Shown: piece by piece, positions 9,560 through 19,800 of the stretch | How the letters are laid out: each line of letters opens with the position of its first letter | Numbering within the stretch: the first letter of the stretch is position 1 | Program-made: the position numbers and the translations under genes | Notes under the pieces: model-generated | Database searches by the model: none | What the model saw: the letters and a program-made list of their open reading frames with translations, nothing else | Told to the model about the DNA's origin: nothing | Source of the DNA: Marinobacter alexandrii | GTDB taxonomy: Bacteria; Bacteroidota; Bacteroidia; Cytophagales; Cyclobacteriaceae | Direction of reading: 5' to 3' | Assembly: GCA_039984955.1 (NCBI GenBank) | Contig: JBDWTN010000007.1 | Span: forward strand, 3,187,547-3,251,546 | Length of the DNA stretch: 64,000 nt

Positions 9560-9967
9560 CTATTTAAGTTCACCTCTGATGACGGTACACCTAAAAATTT
9601 GCTGTGACCTGACCTCATACATCACAATTAATTCAATAGCTTCTGGCTTCCCGAGTCTGCCTGTGATATTTTCATGATCTATGATTGTGTTTCCAAGTAC
9701 CATCCGATTTTTCAATTCAGAATATAGGTTTGGTGATTTTTGGAAAAGATTCGAGTAAAGCTTTTCTACTTCGCTCTTTCCTGTAGCTAATACTTTACCG
9801 TCTGATTGATTGATTAAAGTTGCGTCTTCTGAAAACAAAGACATGAACCCCTGAAGATCTTTGTTATTGTAAAGGTCTAACTGCTGTTGTACTATTTCCT
9901 CTGGAGATTGTGCCATAGAGTAAATGCTAGTAAAAATTAAAATGAAAGTTGCTAAGATCTTTTTCAT
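9560..9967 (-). CDS. Exported SnoaL/NTF2-like (DUF4440-type) protein
   Basis: The 135-residue protein has a signal peptide (residues 1-19, ending SMAQ) and a small NTF2-like fold: SPEEIVQQQLDLYNNKDLQGFMSLFSEDATLI is the typical opening helix-turn-helix of the family, and the GKSEVEKLY phrase follows at the usual distance. Such domains serve as enzymes or ligand-binding modules and no catalytic residue can be assigned here. It precedes nothing on its strand within 30 bp and converges with the CPBP gene. Confidence 0.82.
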   Translation of the reverse strand: MKKILATFILIFTSIYSMAQSPEEIVQQQLDLYNNKDLQGFMSLFSEDATLINQSDGKVLATGKSEVEKLYSNLFQKSPNLYSELKNRMVLGNTIIDHENITGRLGKPEAIELIVMYEVRSQQIFRCTVIRGELK

Positions 9968-9980
9968 TGAGTGAAGTTAT

Positions 9981-10445
9981 TCAAAATGCGCATCCGCTTG
10001 GTAGAGGGTCTATTTGATCCAAGTCCTTGCCTAAGTCTTCGGGGAATTCTTCTGCACTGAATCCTGTGCTTACAGAACCTTTCAAAGTGACTCCTCCATA
10101 TCCATTGTTATTCATATGTGCACGGATCCAGACTATCTGATCTTTAACTACTGCAACCCCACGACCGCTTCGTGTAAAAGGCTGTTCATTGACATGACTA
10201 TGCTGAAGAATTCTCCTGTAGATCAATTCTCCTGATTCTGAAACGACTTCCCACCAGTCTGCATATTGTTCACATCCTTTGTCTGGACTTGAAATGGAGA
10301 CACTGAATGTATAGCTATTCTCAGATCCAGAAATAGTCACATTTGTCACGTCCGCAAATTCAGAACCTTGTTGTGTCTCTTTTTGTGAATCGTCATCACA
10401 TGATGAGCTAAGTACAGAGAGGAGAAGGAAAATAAGATTTTTCAT
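9981..10445 (-). CDS. Hypothetical lipoprotein
   Basis: The frame extends to 10502, but translation most likely starts at the ATG at 10445, which gives a standard lipoprotein signal peptide (MKNLIFLLLSVLSSSC, Cys16) followed by acidic residues. The 154-residue product has a beta-rich mature part with two further Cys (KGCEQYADWWE and the C-terminal PSGCAF) that could form a disulphide. I recognise no domain. Thirteen bases separate it from the downstream NTF2-like gene, so the two may form an operon of exported proteins. Confidence 0.75.
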   Translation of the reverse strand: MKNLIFLLLSVLSSSCDDDSQKETQQGSEFADVTNVTISGSENSYTFSVSISSPDKGCEQYADWWEVVSESGELIYRRILQHSHVNEQPFTRSGRGVAVVKDQIVWIRAHMNNNGYGGVTLKGSVSTGFSAEEFPEDLGKDLDQIDPLPSGCAF

Positions 10446-10511
10446 AGAAGAATAAAGATAAGAAGTGCCTTGAAAATGATATGACTTAGAGCAGACTAAC
10501 ATTGATAATAG

Positions 10512-11018
10512 TTAATTAACCACCCTCCTAACTATTTCATTCAAAGCAGTCTTCGAAATCTCTTTTTCTCCTGAAAGTATAAAATCAGCTTCCGGCCACT
10601 GCCCATAATGTAGGTATGAGTCCCAAACATGCGTAATAAACCAGTCGGGCTCATCTCCCCACCGGGTTTCTTTCTTTCGTCGAGTAAGAAAGGTTTCTTT
10701 CGATAATTGAATCCAGATAGTTGAATCATAAAATAACATCAATGACTTATTGGCGAATGCGAGGATTCCTTCCACTACAATTAGATCGTAACTATCCTGA
10801 TGATTTTTGATGGTTGAGTAAAGTCGGTTAAAATCTACAGACCCTGGACACTCCCAATCTGTTCGATCTTTGATTTTGGGGATGTTTTCTTCAGGAAAAA
10901 CGAAATCATCCATGTCCAATAGGAGCACTCGTTTATTGAATAGATGATCTTTAATTTGTTGCGCCAAAACAGACTTTCCAGATCTGCTGCATCCTCCAAT
11001 TCCAATGACATTTATCAT
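10512..11018 (-). CDS. Uridine kinase / nicotinamide riboside kinase-like P-loop kinase
   Basis: The 168-residue protein starts with a Walker A loop at residues 8-16 (GGCSRSGKS). It then has LLLDMDDFVFPEE, where Asp-Asp-Phe is the substrate-binding motif of the uridine kinase/NRK group, and VVEGILAFAN as the Walker B-like strand. The LTRRKKETRWGDEP segment gives the arginine-rich lid. Cytoplasmic, small for the family but apparently complete. Whether the substrate is a nucleoside or nicotinamide riboside cannot be said. Confidence 0.82.
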   Translation of the reverse strand: MINVIGIGGCSRSGKSVLAQQIKDHLFNKRVLLLDMDDFVFPEENIPKIKDRTDWECPGSVDFNRLYSTIKNHQDSYDLIVVEGILAFANKSLMLFYDSTIWIQLSKETFLTRRKKETRWGDEPDWFITHVWDSYLHYGQWPEADFILSGEKEISKTALNEIVRRVVN

Positions 11019-11140
11019 TTAATTCCAAATAAAGGCTTAATGTTTTGGAATACCAATGTGGGACGATCTTTATTTGTGTTTAGAATTGACAAGCTAGGAC
11101 TGTTAGGGTCTAAGTTTATGACTTTAATTTCACTTATAAT

Positions 11141-11914
11141 ATGAGAATTAATTGGATCTTTTTTGTTATTGTCGTTACTGTAATAATAAGTTGTGTTAAT
11201 AACTCGATGGAGGAATCACTTTTCAAAGAAGAAGACTTTGAAGTAAACGATTTCCGTTTATTCATCGATGAAAACCCCGACCAAGGACAAATCCTTGGAA
11301 ACATAGATGCATCAACAAAAGAAGGTCAACTTACTTTCACTTTAGATTCTCAATCTCCTGGAGGTGCTATTGAAGTGGATGAAAATTCTGGCGCAATTAC
11401 AATTGCTGATGCATCGCTATTTGTATTTGCAGACAATCCTGAAATTACTGCCTCTGTCACGGTGAAAAACGGAACTAACGAAAAAAATGTAGAAATCTCG
11501 ATTTTCATCAATGATCCCGGAGTACCTAATTTTACTATTTGGACAGGCTCAAAACTTACATTTTTAAAACAAGACGGAGCTGATGCTGGTGAAGCTACCA
11601 ATCAGGATAGAATCACAGATAATGTTTGGATTACTAGAGGGAATGGAGGGGGGCAAATCTTCAATATCAAAGAAGAGTCCGAGGCAAATAAAGCATCGAG
11701 CCCGAAAGGTACTGAATGGGCCAGAGGAACAACAGAGAATATAGCTAACCTGAATTTTGTTCCATTTAGAGATGCTATCGCTCCCAAAAATGTAGTGGGA
11801 GAGAATTTAGTGTTGCATCTAATAACTGACGATGTATATTTAGATGTTACATTTTTATCTTGGACCCAAGACAAACGAGGTGGCTTTTCGTATGAAAGAT
11901 CCACTGAGAATTAA
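11141..11914 (+). CDS. Lipoprotein with cadherin-like domain
   Basis: The 257-residue protein begins with a lipoprotein signal (lipobox IISC, Cys18). Residues about 35-130 fit a cadherin-like/tandem beta repeat: FRLFIDENPDQGQILGNI, then LDSQSPGGAIEVDENSGAITI, then a VTVKNGTNEKNVEISIFIND ending. The C-terminal 120 residues are unassigned but share phrases (FLKQDGADAGEATNQDRITDNVW) with surface proteins of this phylum. Probably outer-membrane anchored. It ends before a long hairpin shared with the convergent gene. Confidence 0.78.
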   Translation: MRINWIFFVIVVTVIISCVNNSMEESLFKEEDFEVNDFRLFIDENPDQGQILGNIDASTKEGQLTFTLDSQSPGGAIEVDENSGAITIADASLFVFADNPEITASVTVKNGTNEKNVEISIFINDPGVPNFTIWTGSKLTFLKQDGADAGEATNQDRITDNVWITRGNGGGQIFNIKEESEANKASSPKGTEWARGTTENIANLNFVPFRDAIAPKNVVGENLVLHLITDDVYLDVTFLSWTQDKRGGFSYERSTEN

Positions 11915-11970
11915 GTTAGAGGATCTTGTTTAAAAGCACCTAAATACAATTATTGTAAAGTGATTTACGG

Positions 11971-12007
11971 AGCTGCTAGTTAATTAATACTCAATTAGCT
12001 AGCAGCT
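11971..12007. terminator. Long hairpin between convergent genes, candidate bidirectional terminator
   Basis: Arms agctgctagttaatt (11971-11985) and aattagctagcagct (11993-12007) pair over 15 bp with one G-T wobble and a 7-base loop. It lies between the stops of the cadherin-like lipoprotein and the convergent DUF4287 gene. There is no proper T-tract, so termination efficiency is uncertain. Confidence 0.55.
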
Positions 12008-12526
12008 TAATAAGCTTCCTTCAACCATCCCACCAACTCCAGGTCTACTTCTTCTGTAGAGGTCAGCTGCACTCTGTGTATACACATACTGCCAAATGGG
12101 CCGGAATTGCCTAATCTTTCTGTAGTTGCTTTGCTTTTGAGTTTAAGTCCAAGATCTATCCGTGTTTTGGTCACAGGCTTGATCAAAAGCAAACTGCTTC
12201 TTTCGAATCATGCTTACACTATCCTTCTTTGGAGTTTGAGTGATGTCATTTCCCAGTCTTGAAATCTCAGATATAAGCTTCTCATAAATAGGTCGAAGAA
12301 TTTCTTTTCCCTGATACTGATTTTTTAATAAATCTTCAGGATTATGAGATCCAGCATCAGCTTTTCGAGCCTTCATGGCAATGAAATTTGCATAACCATA
12401 AGTGAAGCCATGTTCAGATTTGAGGAAATCAATGATCGCCTTATGTTTTTCTATTTTCGAATCCTCAACCACCTTGACCCAATGCGCCAGTGATTTTCCA
12501 GTTCTTTCTAATAAACCTTTTTCCAT
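12007..12526 (-). pseudogene. DUF4287/DUF5655 protein, disrupted by a one-base frameshift
   Basis: Two overlapping minus-strand frames encode one protein. 12143-12526 gives the DUF4287 half (MEKGLLERTGKSLAHWVKVV, HGFTYGYANFIAM) and runs to IRKKQFAF before losing sense. 12007-12192 gives the DUF5655 half (LIKPVTKTRIDLGLKL, SGPFGSMCIHRVQLTS). They join smoothly as KQFALIKPVTKTRIDLGL if one base is removed from the A4 run at 12185-12188. The restored protein would be about 172 residues, as in intact relatives. Either a true frameshift or a homopolymer sequencing error. Function of the family is unknown. Confidence 0.85.
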
Positions 12527-12538
12527 TTTCTATTTGTT

Positions 12539-12949
12539 TTACCAGCTTCCAAGTATGAATCCCATTAATGTTAATGAAAGCACACAATACCCTGCGTTGA
12601 TCAAGTAGACTTTCATTGTCTGCATCTCAAATAAATACAGAATACCAAGAAAGGTAGCCACCCATCCTATTCCAGCTAAGAAACCAGCTACTGATCCAAA
12701 CATTATGTCTGCATCTGGGCCTATGAACATTTCCAAAATCAGAGCGGCAATGAAGGCTAGGAAAAGAGATAGTCCAAAGGTTTTGGGGGCGCTTCGTTTT
12801 TTTAAATCTTCTTCAGTATAACCAAAAGCTTGCATCCATGTCTTACCGAAAAGTGGACCATACCAGATTCCGCCAATAAGGAAGGTAGAGGTTGCTGCAA
12901 CTATGACAGATAACCAGTTGATGTTTTGCAGTGCTGTTGCTAAATCCAT
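12539..12949 (-). CDS. DUF1761 family small membrane protein
   Basis: The 136-residue protein has four membrane helices and the DUF1761 signature near the N-terminus: IGGIWYGPLFGKTWMQAFGYTEEDL. The phrase GSVAGFLAGIGWVATFLGI in the third quarter also fits. It is an inner-membrane protein of unknown function. It lies 12 bp upstream of the frameshifted DUF4287 gene on the same strand and may be co-transcribed with it; the AraC regulator at 13005 lies further upstream on the same strand. Confidence 0.88.
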   Translation of the reverse strand: MDLATALQNINWLSVIVAATSTFLIGGIWYGPLFGKTWMQAFGYTEEDLKKRSAPKTFGLSLFLAFIAALILEMFIGPDADIMFGSVAGFLAGIGWVATFLGILYLFEMQTMKVYLINAGYCVLSLTLMGFILGSW

Positions 12950-13004
12950 GTTTTTTAATTTTTGACAAGGTTAGCCACAGCCTTTTGGCCTCCATAGTAA
13001 AAAA

Positions 13005-13838
13005 TTAACCTCTTCGATCCAGTGGTAAAAAATTTGGATCATCTTCCTGATTAAAATCCTGATCAATGAACTCTTCAGGATTGAACCCCGAAAAAAGCTT
13101 AAACTCCTTTATAAAGTAGGATTGATCAGTAAAGCCACATTGATAAGCTATTTGTGCCCACGAGATCATCTCTTTCTTATGAACTTTTTGTAGAATCTCG
13201 TTGAAGCGTAAGATCCGCTGAGATGATTTCGGTGTTAAGCCAATATACTTTTTGAATTGATCAATCAGATGCTTCTGTGTATTAGGATAATTCTCTACGA
13301 TCAAAGGGTAATTGGCTGCCGGTGCTTTTTGTAGTTCCTCATAAAAACCAATGAGAGCAGGAGGAGGTGCCTTATCCTTTTGTAATCGATGATTTAACCA
13401 AGTCTCAGCTACAGAGAATTTGTCTGCTGAATTGGAAGGATGAAGTAGCTCTTCTCGCAAAGAAGTTAACTCATTTCCTAAAAAAGGTTCCGTGTGAACT
13501 ACTTGATTACTGATTTCTTTCAAGGGAAAATGAAGAAAAGGATAGGCTCCATAAGGCTTGAATTGGATGACAAACATCTCTGAGTTCTCATGTGCGGAAA
13601 TAGAGATATAGTTTTTATGCGCTCCAGATATCCAAACTTTTTGATACGCTGCTTTAGGTTTCAATGTATCATTATCTAGCGTATTTCGAGTATACCCATC
13701 CAACTCAAAAAGGATAAAGATATGCCCTGTCGGAACCACTCGCTCAATAGAATGGTCTGGTACGAAATTCTTGAAATGAAAAACTGATTCTATATAAGGA
13801 GATAAGGTTTCGGGGAGTTGATGCGTTTCGAAAATCAT
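13005..13838 (-). CDS. AraC family transcriptional regulator (DUF6597-type N-terminus)
   Basis: The 277-residue soluble protein has an N-terminal sensing domain opening with LPETLSPYIESVFHFKNF and VVPTGHIFILFEL, typical of the DUF6597 group, and a C-terminal AraC DNA-binding domain: the second helix-turn-helix SWAQIAYQCGFTDQSYFIKEFKLFSGFNPEEF is clear and the preceding GLTPKSSQRILRFNEIL belongs to the first. The ligand is unknown. It may regulate the DUF1761 gene 55 bp downstream. Confidence 0.9.
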   Translation of the reverse strand: MIFETHQLPETLSPYIESVFHFKNFVPDHSIERVVPTGHIFILFELDGYTRNTLDNDTLKPKAAYQKVWISGAHKNYISISAHENSEMFVIQFKPYGAYPFLHFPLKEISNQVVHTEPFLGNELTSLREELLHPSNSADKFSVAETWLNHRLQKDKAPPPALIGFYEELQKAPAANYPLIVENYPNTQKHLIDQFKKYIGLTPKSSQRILRFNEILQKVHKKEMISWAQIAYQCGFTDQSYFIKEFKLFSGFNPEEFIDQDFNQEDDPNFLPLDRRG

Positions 13839-13893
13839 GGGTGAATGTCGGAAAGTGTTAGTTAAATCGCATGATCGATTTAGGTCAACTGCC

Positions 13894-16593
13894 TCATTCT
13901 TTAATGAGCTTACTTATTAATGAACGGCTCTTTGAATCTTCGATCAAGACTAAATAGATGCCTTTTTTTAAATAACTAACATCATAAATATTATTTGTGT
14001 TTTGATAGAAAGTCTTGACCAAGTGGCCTTTCAAGTCGAAAACTCTTATGGCAAACTTCAGTTTTTCTTTATCATGTTGAATAGAAAAATAGTCACTTGT
14101 TTTTGATGGATAAACGAAGCTGTTCTCCTCTGTTAGAATTCCTAAAACATCTGTGATTGAAATTGTTTGACTTACACTTTCTGCTGAATAGTAATCTTCA
14201 TTCCCCAATTGGTTAGCGGTTATTATTACATCTCCAATACCATTGATTGAAACTTTGGATCCTTCTATCAAAGCAATATCAACATCACTTGAGGTAAAAC
14301 TTATAGGTAATCCAGAAGAGGCTAATGCCTTTAAGTTGAAACTATCTGATAAAACGTTCAAGTTATTAGGCGGCTCCTGAAAATCAATATTCTGTTCGCT
14401 TTTTATAATTGTTAAGTTGCTGTAAGTAGCTGGACCTCCACCTATTTCATAACCAATCCGAAATAGTTTATTGAATTTCTTCAGGTTGGGATCATAGTTA
14501 AACAATTGAGGATCAATAATATTTGATGTCCCTGAGGCAGTAAAACCCCATAATTTTTGTTTGTAGTTCACCAGGCTGCCTAAGGGTCTGGCTGATCCGT
14601 CAGGGTCATTGAAATTAAAGCTATACTCCAAGCTATATTCCAAAGATAAAGGATCGAATGAGTATATAGTTCCATTATTGTATAGGCCACCTTCGCTTGT
14701 CATTCCATACAGTAACCCATTCAGTTCCACTAGCTTTCCTCTTGCATTTTCTCCAGTATTATTTTGGAAATGATATACAATTGTATAATCGGTTCCATTA
14801 ATATTCATGTTGAATATTACTCCGTCCTCATTTTCACCTCCAGATCGAGTTGTTCCCCAGATTTTGTTATCAAAAATCATGAGCCCGTTACCAAATGGAC
14901 TTGCTCCATTTTCCCCATTGAAGTCTATTAATTTTTGGTAATTGGACCCATCAATATTTATACTAAACAATACTCCACGATCATAATCGCCACCAGCGGA
15001 AGTCATCCCAAACAAAGTGCCATTAACTTCAATTAGTTCTCCATAAGGAGAGCTTCCATTCTCACCATCAAAATCATGGATTTTAGTGAAATTCATTCCA
15101 TCATTATTAATAGTGAAAATGACCCCCATGTCATACAACCCTCCATTGGTCGTCATTCCTAAGACTTTATTATTCAAATGGAAAAGTCTATTGCCTTCAT
15201 CCAGACCTCCATTATCTCCATCAAACGAATGTGCAATACTAAATTCAGACTCATCTCTATTTATATTAAAGAGGATTCCTTTTCCGTGGAGACCTCCGTA
15301 TCTAGTCATCCCCCATAAGGTGCCTTCACAATCAATTAGCGATGAGCTAATACCAGAGGCCACTAAATCTTGATTGAATCCAAATTCTTTTTTATAATCT
15401 GTTCCAGCAATGTGAAAGCTAACAATGGTGCCAAAATTATTTTTTCCACCACGATTGATCGCGATATAAATACGGTCACCATAAATCAAAGGTATGCTTG
15501 AAGGGGTGTGGCCAGATAAGAGGTCGTTATCAAAGACCTTTTCGAAATCTGATCCGTCAATTTTTATTCTAAAAAGAGTTCCAAGATTTTCTAACCCACC
15601 TCTTAATGTTGTACCCCATAAGAATCCATCATTCTCTGCCAAGCTACCAATTGGCCTATCACCATTGTCCCCGTTGAAAGAATGAACCATAGTGTAATTA
15701 GATCCATCAAGCTCTACATTAAAAATGACTCCATTCCCAATTTCTCCTCCAATGCTGCAAGTTCCCCAAATTTTAGAATTACTATAAACTAATTTACCAA
15801 AAGGTTCTCCACCTGTAGTTAGATCAAATTCGTGCAGAATTGTAAAGCCTGTTCCATCAGGATTCAATCTAAAAATTTCCCCATAGCCATTTGCCCCTTC
15901 CCGATTTGTGGTGCCGTAAATTTTACCTTCTAACTCTAATAATGCTGCCCATGAAGTTCCAAAAAAAACTGAACCGGACTCAAATTCGTGAATTAGTTCA
16001 TAACTCTGGGTACTTACTTCTATACTAAATATTGTCCCAAGTCCAAAAGCCGGGCCTCCTTTTGATGTTAGACCTAAAAGTTGGTTTTGATATTTTATTA
16101 AACCTGTGACTGGCTCGGCTCCATTTACACTTTCATCGAAATAGTGAACAACTTCAAAATTAGCCCCATCCAAATCAATAGTATAAATAGCCCCATCGTC
16201 TTTATCCCCTCCAAATCGAGTTACTCCCCATAAAGCTCCATGGCTATATAATAGTTGTCCTTGTGGCCAGCGTCCATTACTATCTTGAAAAGAGAAGAGC
16301 ACCTCGTAATTGGAACCATCTGCATCAATAGTGAAAATAGCACCTCTTCCATATAGTCCTCCTGATTGTGTCGTTCCATAAAACTTTCCATTTACTTCCA
16401 GAATTTCATTGGGTAGTGTTCCTTCTAATGATCTAAGGTCTACTAACAATTCAGGATTTAGGTCTTCGCTTCCGAAACTATAAACACCACCTGAAGTGGC
16501 TCCTAGGAATGTGATTTGACCGCATATACTATCTGTTAACAAGAATAATAAAATTGCAAATAGCTCTAATTTTCTACTTAATCCAGGATTCAT
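13894..16593 (-). CDS. GloVer-repeat (TIGR03803) protein with type IX secretion sorting domain
   Basis: The 899-residue protein has a signal peptide (cleaved near CGQ) and about twelve tandem repeats of roughly 55 residues. Each holds a core such as LWGTTxxGG..GVIFNxxxDGSNY followed by HSFDGxNG, the Gloeobacter/Verrucomicrobia repeat that probably folds into beta-propeller blades. Examples: IYGTTNREGANGYGEIF, IWGTTRSGGENEDGVIF, LYGMTSEGGLYNNGTIY. Residues about 735-800 form a separate beta domain, and the last 80 (VYPSKTSDYFSIQ to SLISKLIKE) are a type A sorting domain that directs export through the type IX system. Secreted or surface attached; the ligand is unknown. Confidence 0.9.
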   Translation of the reverse strand: MNPGLSRKLELFAILLFLLTDSICGQITFLGATSGGVYSFGSEDLNPELLVDLRSLEGTLPNEILEVNGKFYGTTQSGGLYGRGAIFTIDADGSNYEVLFSFQDSNGRWPQGQLLYSHGALWGVTRFGGDKDDGAIYTIDLDGANFEVVHYFDESVNGAEPVTGLIKYQNQLLGLTSKGGPAFGLGTIFSIEVSTQSYELIHEFESGSVFFGTSWAALLELEGKIYGTTNREGANGYGEIFRLNPDGTGFTILHEFDLTTGGEPFGKLVYSNSKIWGTCSIGGEIGNGVIFNVELDGSNYTMVHSFNGDNGDRPIGSLAENDGFLWGTTLRGGLENLGTLFRIKIDGSDFEKVFDNDLLSGHTPSSIPLIYGDRIYIAINRGGKNNFGTIVSFHIAGTDYKKEFGFNQDLVASGISSSLIDCEGTLWGMTRYGGLHGKGILFNINRDESEFSIAHSFDGDNGGLDEGNRLFHLNNKVLGMTTNGGLYDMGVIFTINNDGMNFTKIHDFDGENGSSPYGELIEVNGTLFGMTSAGGDYDRGVLFSINIDGSNYQKLIDFNGENGASPFGNGLMIFDNKIWGTTRSGGENEDGVIFNMNINGTDYTIVYHFQNNTGENARGKLVELNGLLYGMTSEGGLYNNGTIYSFDPLSLEYSLEYSFNFNDPDGSARPLGSLVNYKQKLWGFTASGTSNIIDPQLFNYDPNLKKFNKLFRIGYEIGGGPATYSNLTIIKSEQNIDFQEPPNNLNVLSDSFNLKALASSGLPISFTSSDVDIALIEGSKVSINGIGDVIITANQLGNEDYYSAESVSQTISITDVLGILTEENSFVYPSKTSDYFSIQHDKEKLKFAIRVFDLKGHLVKTFYQNTNNIYDVSYLKKGIYLVLIEDSKSRSLISKLIKE

Positions 16594-16841
16594 TTTAATG
16601 TACTTGTTAGTCTGTAGCGAAGTTTTGTTGATACAAATATATCTTAGGAGGACTAACTATCTGTAAAGTCTGATTTAAGGTAAGCAACCGATAAGTCTTC
16701 TGTGAAATAAATCGTTCCAAATAGAAAATTGTTGTGTTGCTTAATAAGCAAATACACCTTACTATAGATGACGTAGTTATCCAAATACATTCCAATCATC
16801 TTCATTTTCAGTATCTTTACTCATCCAAAAACTGAAGCGAC

Positions 16842-19800
16842 ATGACCCCAGAAGTTGAGATTTATAAGCCCAAGAACCATATTCGTATTGTTACTGCAGC
16901 ATCCCTTTTTGATGGACATGATGCAGCCATCAATATCATGCGACGGATTATCCAGTCTACAGGCTGTGAAGTAATCCATTTAGGCCACAATCGAGCTGTG
17001 CAAGAAATAGTGGATTGTGCCATTCAGGAAGATGCGCAAGCCATTGCCATTACCAGTTATCAAGGTGGGCATGTAGAGTACTTTAAATACATGTATGATT
17101 TGTTGAAAGAACGAGGTGCAAGTCAGATCAAACTCTTTGGAGGTGGTGGAGGAACCATTCTTCCGGAAGAAATTGAGGAGCTGCATGCGTATGGGATCAC
17201 CAGAATCTATTCACCCGATGATGGAAGAGCTATGGGGCTCCAAGGCATGATTAATGATCTGGTAGAAAAAAGTGATTTTGCAGTAGGAGAAAACCTGAAT
17301 GGACAGGTAAAAAGAGTGGATGCAAAAGATCATAGTGCCATTGCACGATTAATTTCGGCGGCAGAAAACTATCCGGAAGATCATAAAGGGGAGATAGAAT
17401 CGCTTCGAAAGAAAGCAAAAGACACACCTGTATTGGGAATTACAGGAACAGGAGGGGCCGGAAAGTCTTCCCTGGTTGATGAATTAGTTAGACGCTTCTT
17501 GGTTGACTTTAAGGATAAAACCATTGCAGTGATTTCAGTAGATCCTTCCAAGCGAAAAACAGGAGGAGCGCTACTCGGCGATCGTATACGTATGAATGCC
17601 ATCTTCAATGATCGAGTCTACATGAGATCACTGGCTACACGTCAGTCCAATCTCGCCTTATCAAAATATGTGCAAGATGCCATAGATGTAGTGAAAGCTT
17701 CAGGTTTTGATCTAATTATTCTGGAGACTTCTGGTATTGGCCAATCCGATACGGAGATTACTGATCACTCAGATGCATCACTTTATGTCATGACTCCAGA
17801 ATATGGAGCAGCTACCCAGTTAGAGAAGATTGACATGCTAGACTTTGCAGACATTATTGCGCTCAATAAATTCGATAAGCGTGGAGCACTCGATGCATTA
17901 CGGGATGTGAAAAAGCAATATCAGCGTAATCATCTATTGTGGGATGCTAAACCAGAAGATTTGCCAGTATTTGGCACCATCGCTTCTCAATTCAATGATC
18001 CGGGGATGAACCAACTGTATTTGTCGTTGATGAATTTGATTGCTGAGAAAACAAAGACTGATTTGAAATCTTCTTTCGCCAGCTCTGATGAGATGAGCGA
18101 GAAGATCTTCATCATTCCTCCAAAAAGGACGCGCTATCTATCAGAGATTACAGAGACCATCCGAGGATATAATGATAAGGTAGAGCAGCAAAAAGAAATT
18201 GCGCAGAAGCTGTTTGGGTTGGATAAATCAGCAGAGGTGTTGAAGGATAAGTCAGATGCGCTAAAAGCCATAGATGATGCCAGAGAGGAGCTGAAACTCG
18301 ATATGGATCCACACAATCTTAAAGTGTTGGAAGATTGGAATGCGAAAAAGGCCAACTATGAAGGAGAGTTTTTCACCTATGAAGTAAGAGGAAAAGAGAT
18401 TAAAGTTGAGACGACTACTCAGTCACTTTCGCATACAAAGATCCCTAAGGTAATTCTTCCTCGATTTGAAGCATGGGGAGATATTCTCAGGTGGAGTCTA
18501 CAGGAGAATGTACCTGGAGAGTTTCCGTATACCGCAGGGGTATTTCCATTCAAACGTCAAGGAGAAGATCCTACCAGAATGTTTGCAGGAGAAGGAGGAC
18601 CAGAGCGAACCAACAGAAGGTTTCACTATGTGTCCATGGGACTTCCGGCAGCTAGGTTGTCTACTGCATTTGATTCAGTGACACTTTATGGAGAAGATCC
18701 AGATTACAGACCTGATATCTATGGGAAAATAGGTAACTCGGGAGTGAGTATTTGCTGCCTAGATGATGCAAAAAAACTATACTCAGGTTTTGACCTGTGT
18801 GATCCAACTACTTCGGTTTCCATGACCATCAATGGACCAGCAGCTACTATCTGTGCCTTCTTTATGAATGCAGCCATCGATCAGCAGTGCGAAAAGTATA
18901 TCAAGGAAAATAAGCTGGAAAAAGAGATTGAAAAGAAGATATCGGACATTTATAAAAAGCGAGGAATAAAGCGCCCAGAATATGCTGGCGAACTACCAGA
19001 AGGAAATGATGGACTAGGTTTAATGCTACTCGGTGTAACAGGAGACCAAGTATTGCCAGCGGATATATATAATGAAATGAAAGTGAAGGCACTTTCTTCG
19101 GTAAGAGGAACTGTGCAAGCAGATATTTTGAAAGAAGATCAGGCGCAAAATACCTGTATTTTTTCTACAGAGTTTTCTCTTCGGTTGATGGGAGACGTGC
19201 AACAATATTTCATTGATGAGAATGTGCGGAATTTCTATTCTGTGTCAATTTCTGGCTATCATATTGCAGAGGCGGGCGCTAATCCAATCTCTCAGTTGGC
19301 CTTTACACTAGCGAATGGTTTTACATTTGTGGAGTACTATTTATCTAGAGGAATGGACATCAATTCATTTGCGCCAAACCTCTCTTTCTTCTTTTCCAAT
19401 GGAGTGGATCCAGAGTACGCAGTGATTGGAAGGGTGGCGAGACGGATTTGGGCAAAGGCCATGAAGTTAAAATATGGAGCAAATGAGCGCGCACAGAAGC
19501 TGAAATATCATATTCAAACCTCTGGGAGGTCTTTGCATGCCCAGGAAATTGATTTTAACGATATCCGAACTACGCTCCAGGCACTCTATGCGATTTACGA
19601 CAATTGTAACTCGCTTCATACGAATGCTTATGATGAGGCTATTACCACACCGACTGAAGAGTCAGTGCGACGCGCTATGGCTATTCAATTGATTATTAAC
19701 AAAGAACTCGGACTCACCAAAAATGAAAACCCCATTCAAGGATCATTCATTATTGAAGAATTGACTGACTTAGTAGAAGAGGCAGTGATGGTTGAGTTTG

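Noticed and set aside
15086..15685. Two plus-strand frames inside the GloVer gene
   Set aside because: Shadows of the repeated minus-strand coding sequence; they repeat with the same period.
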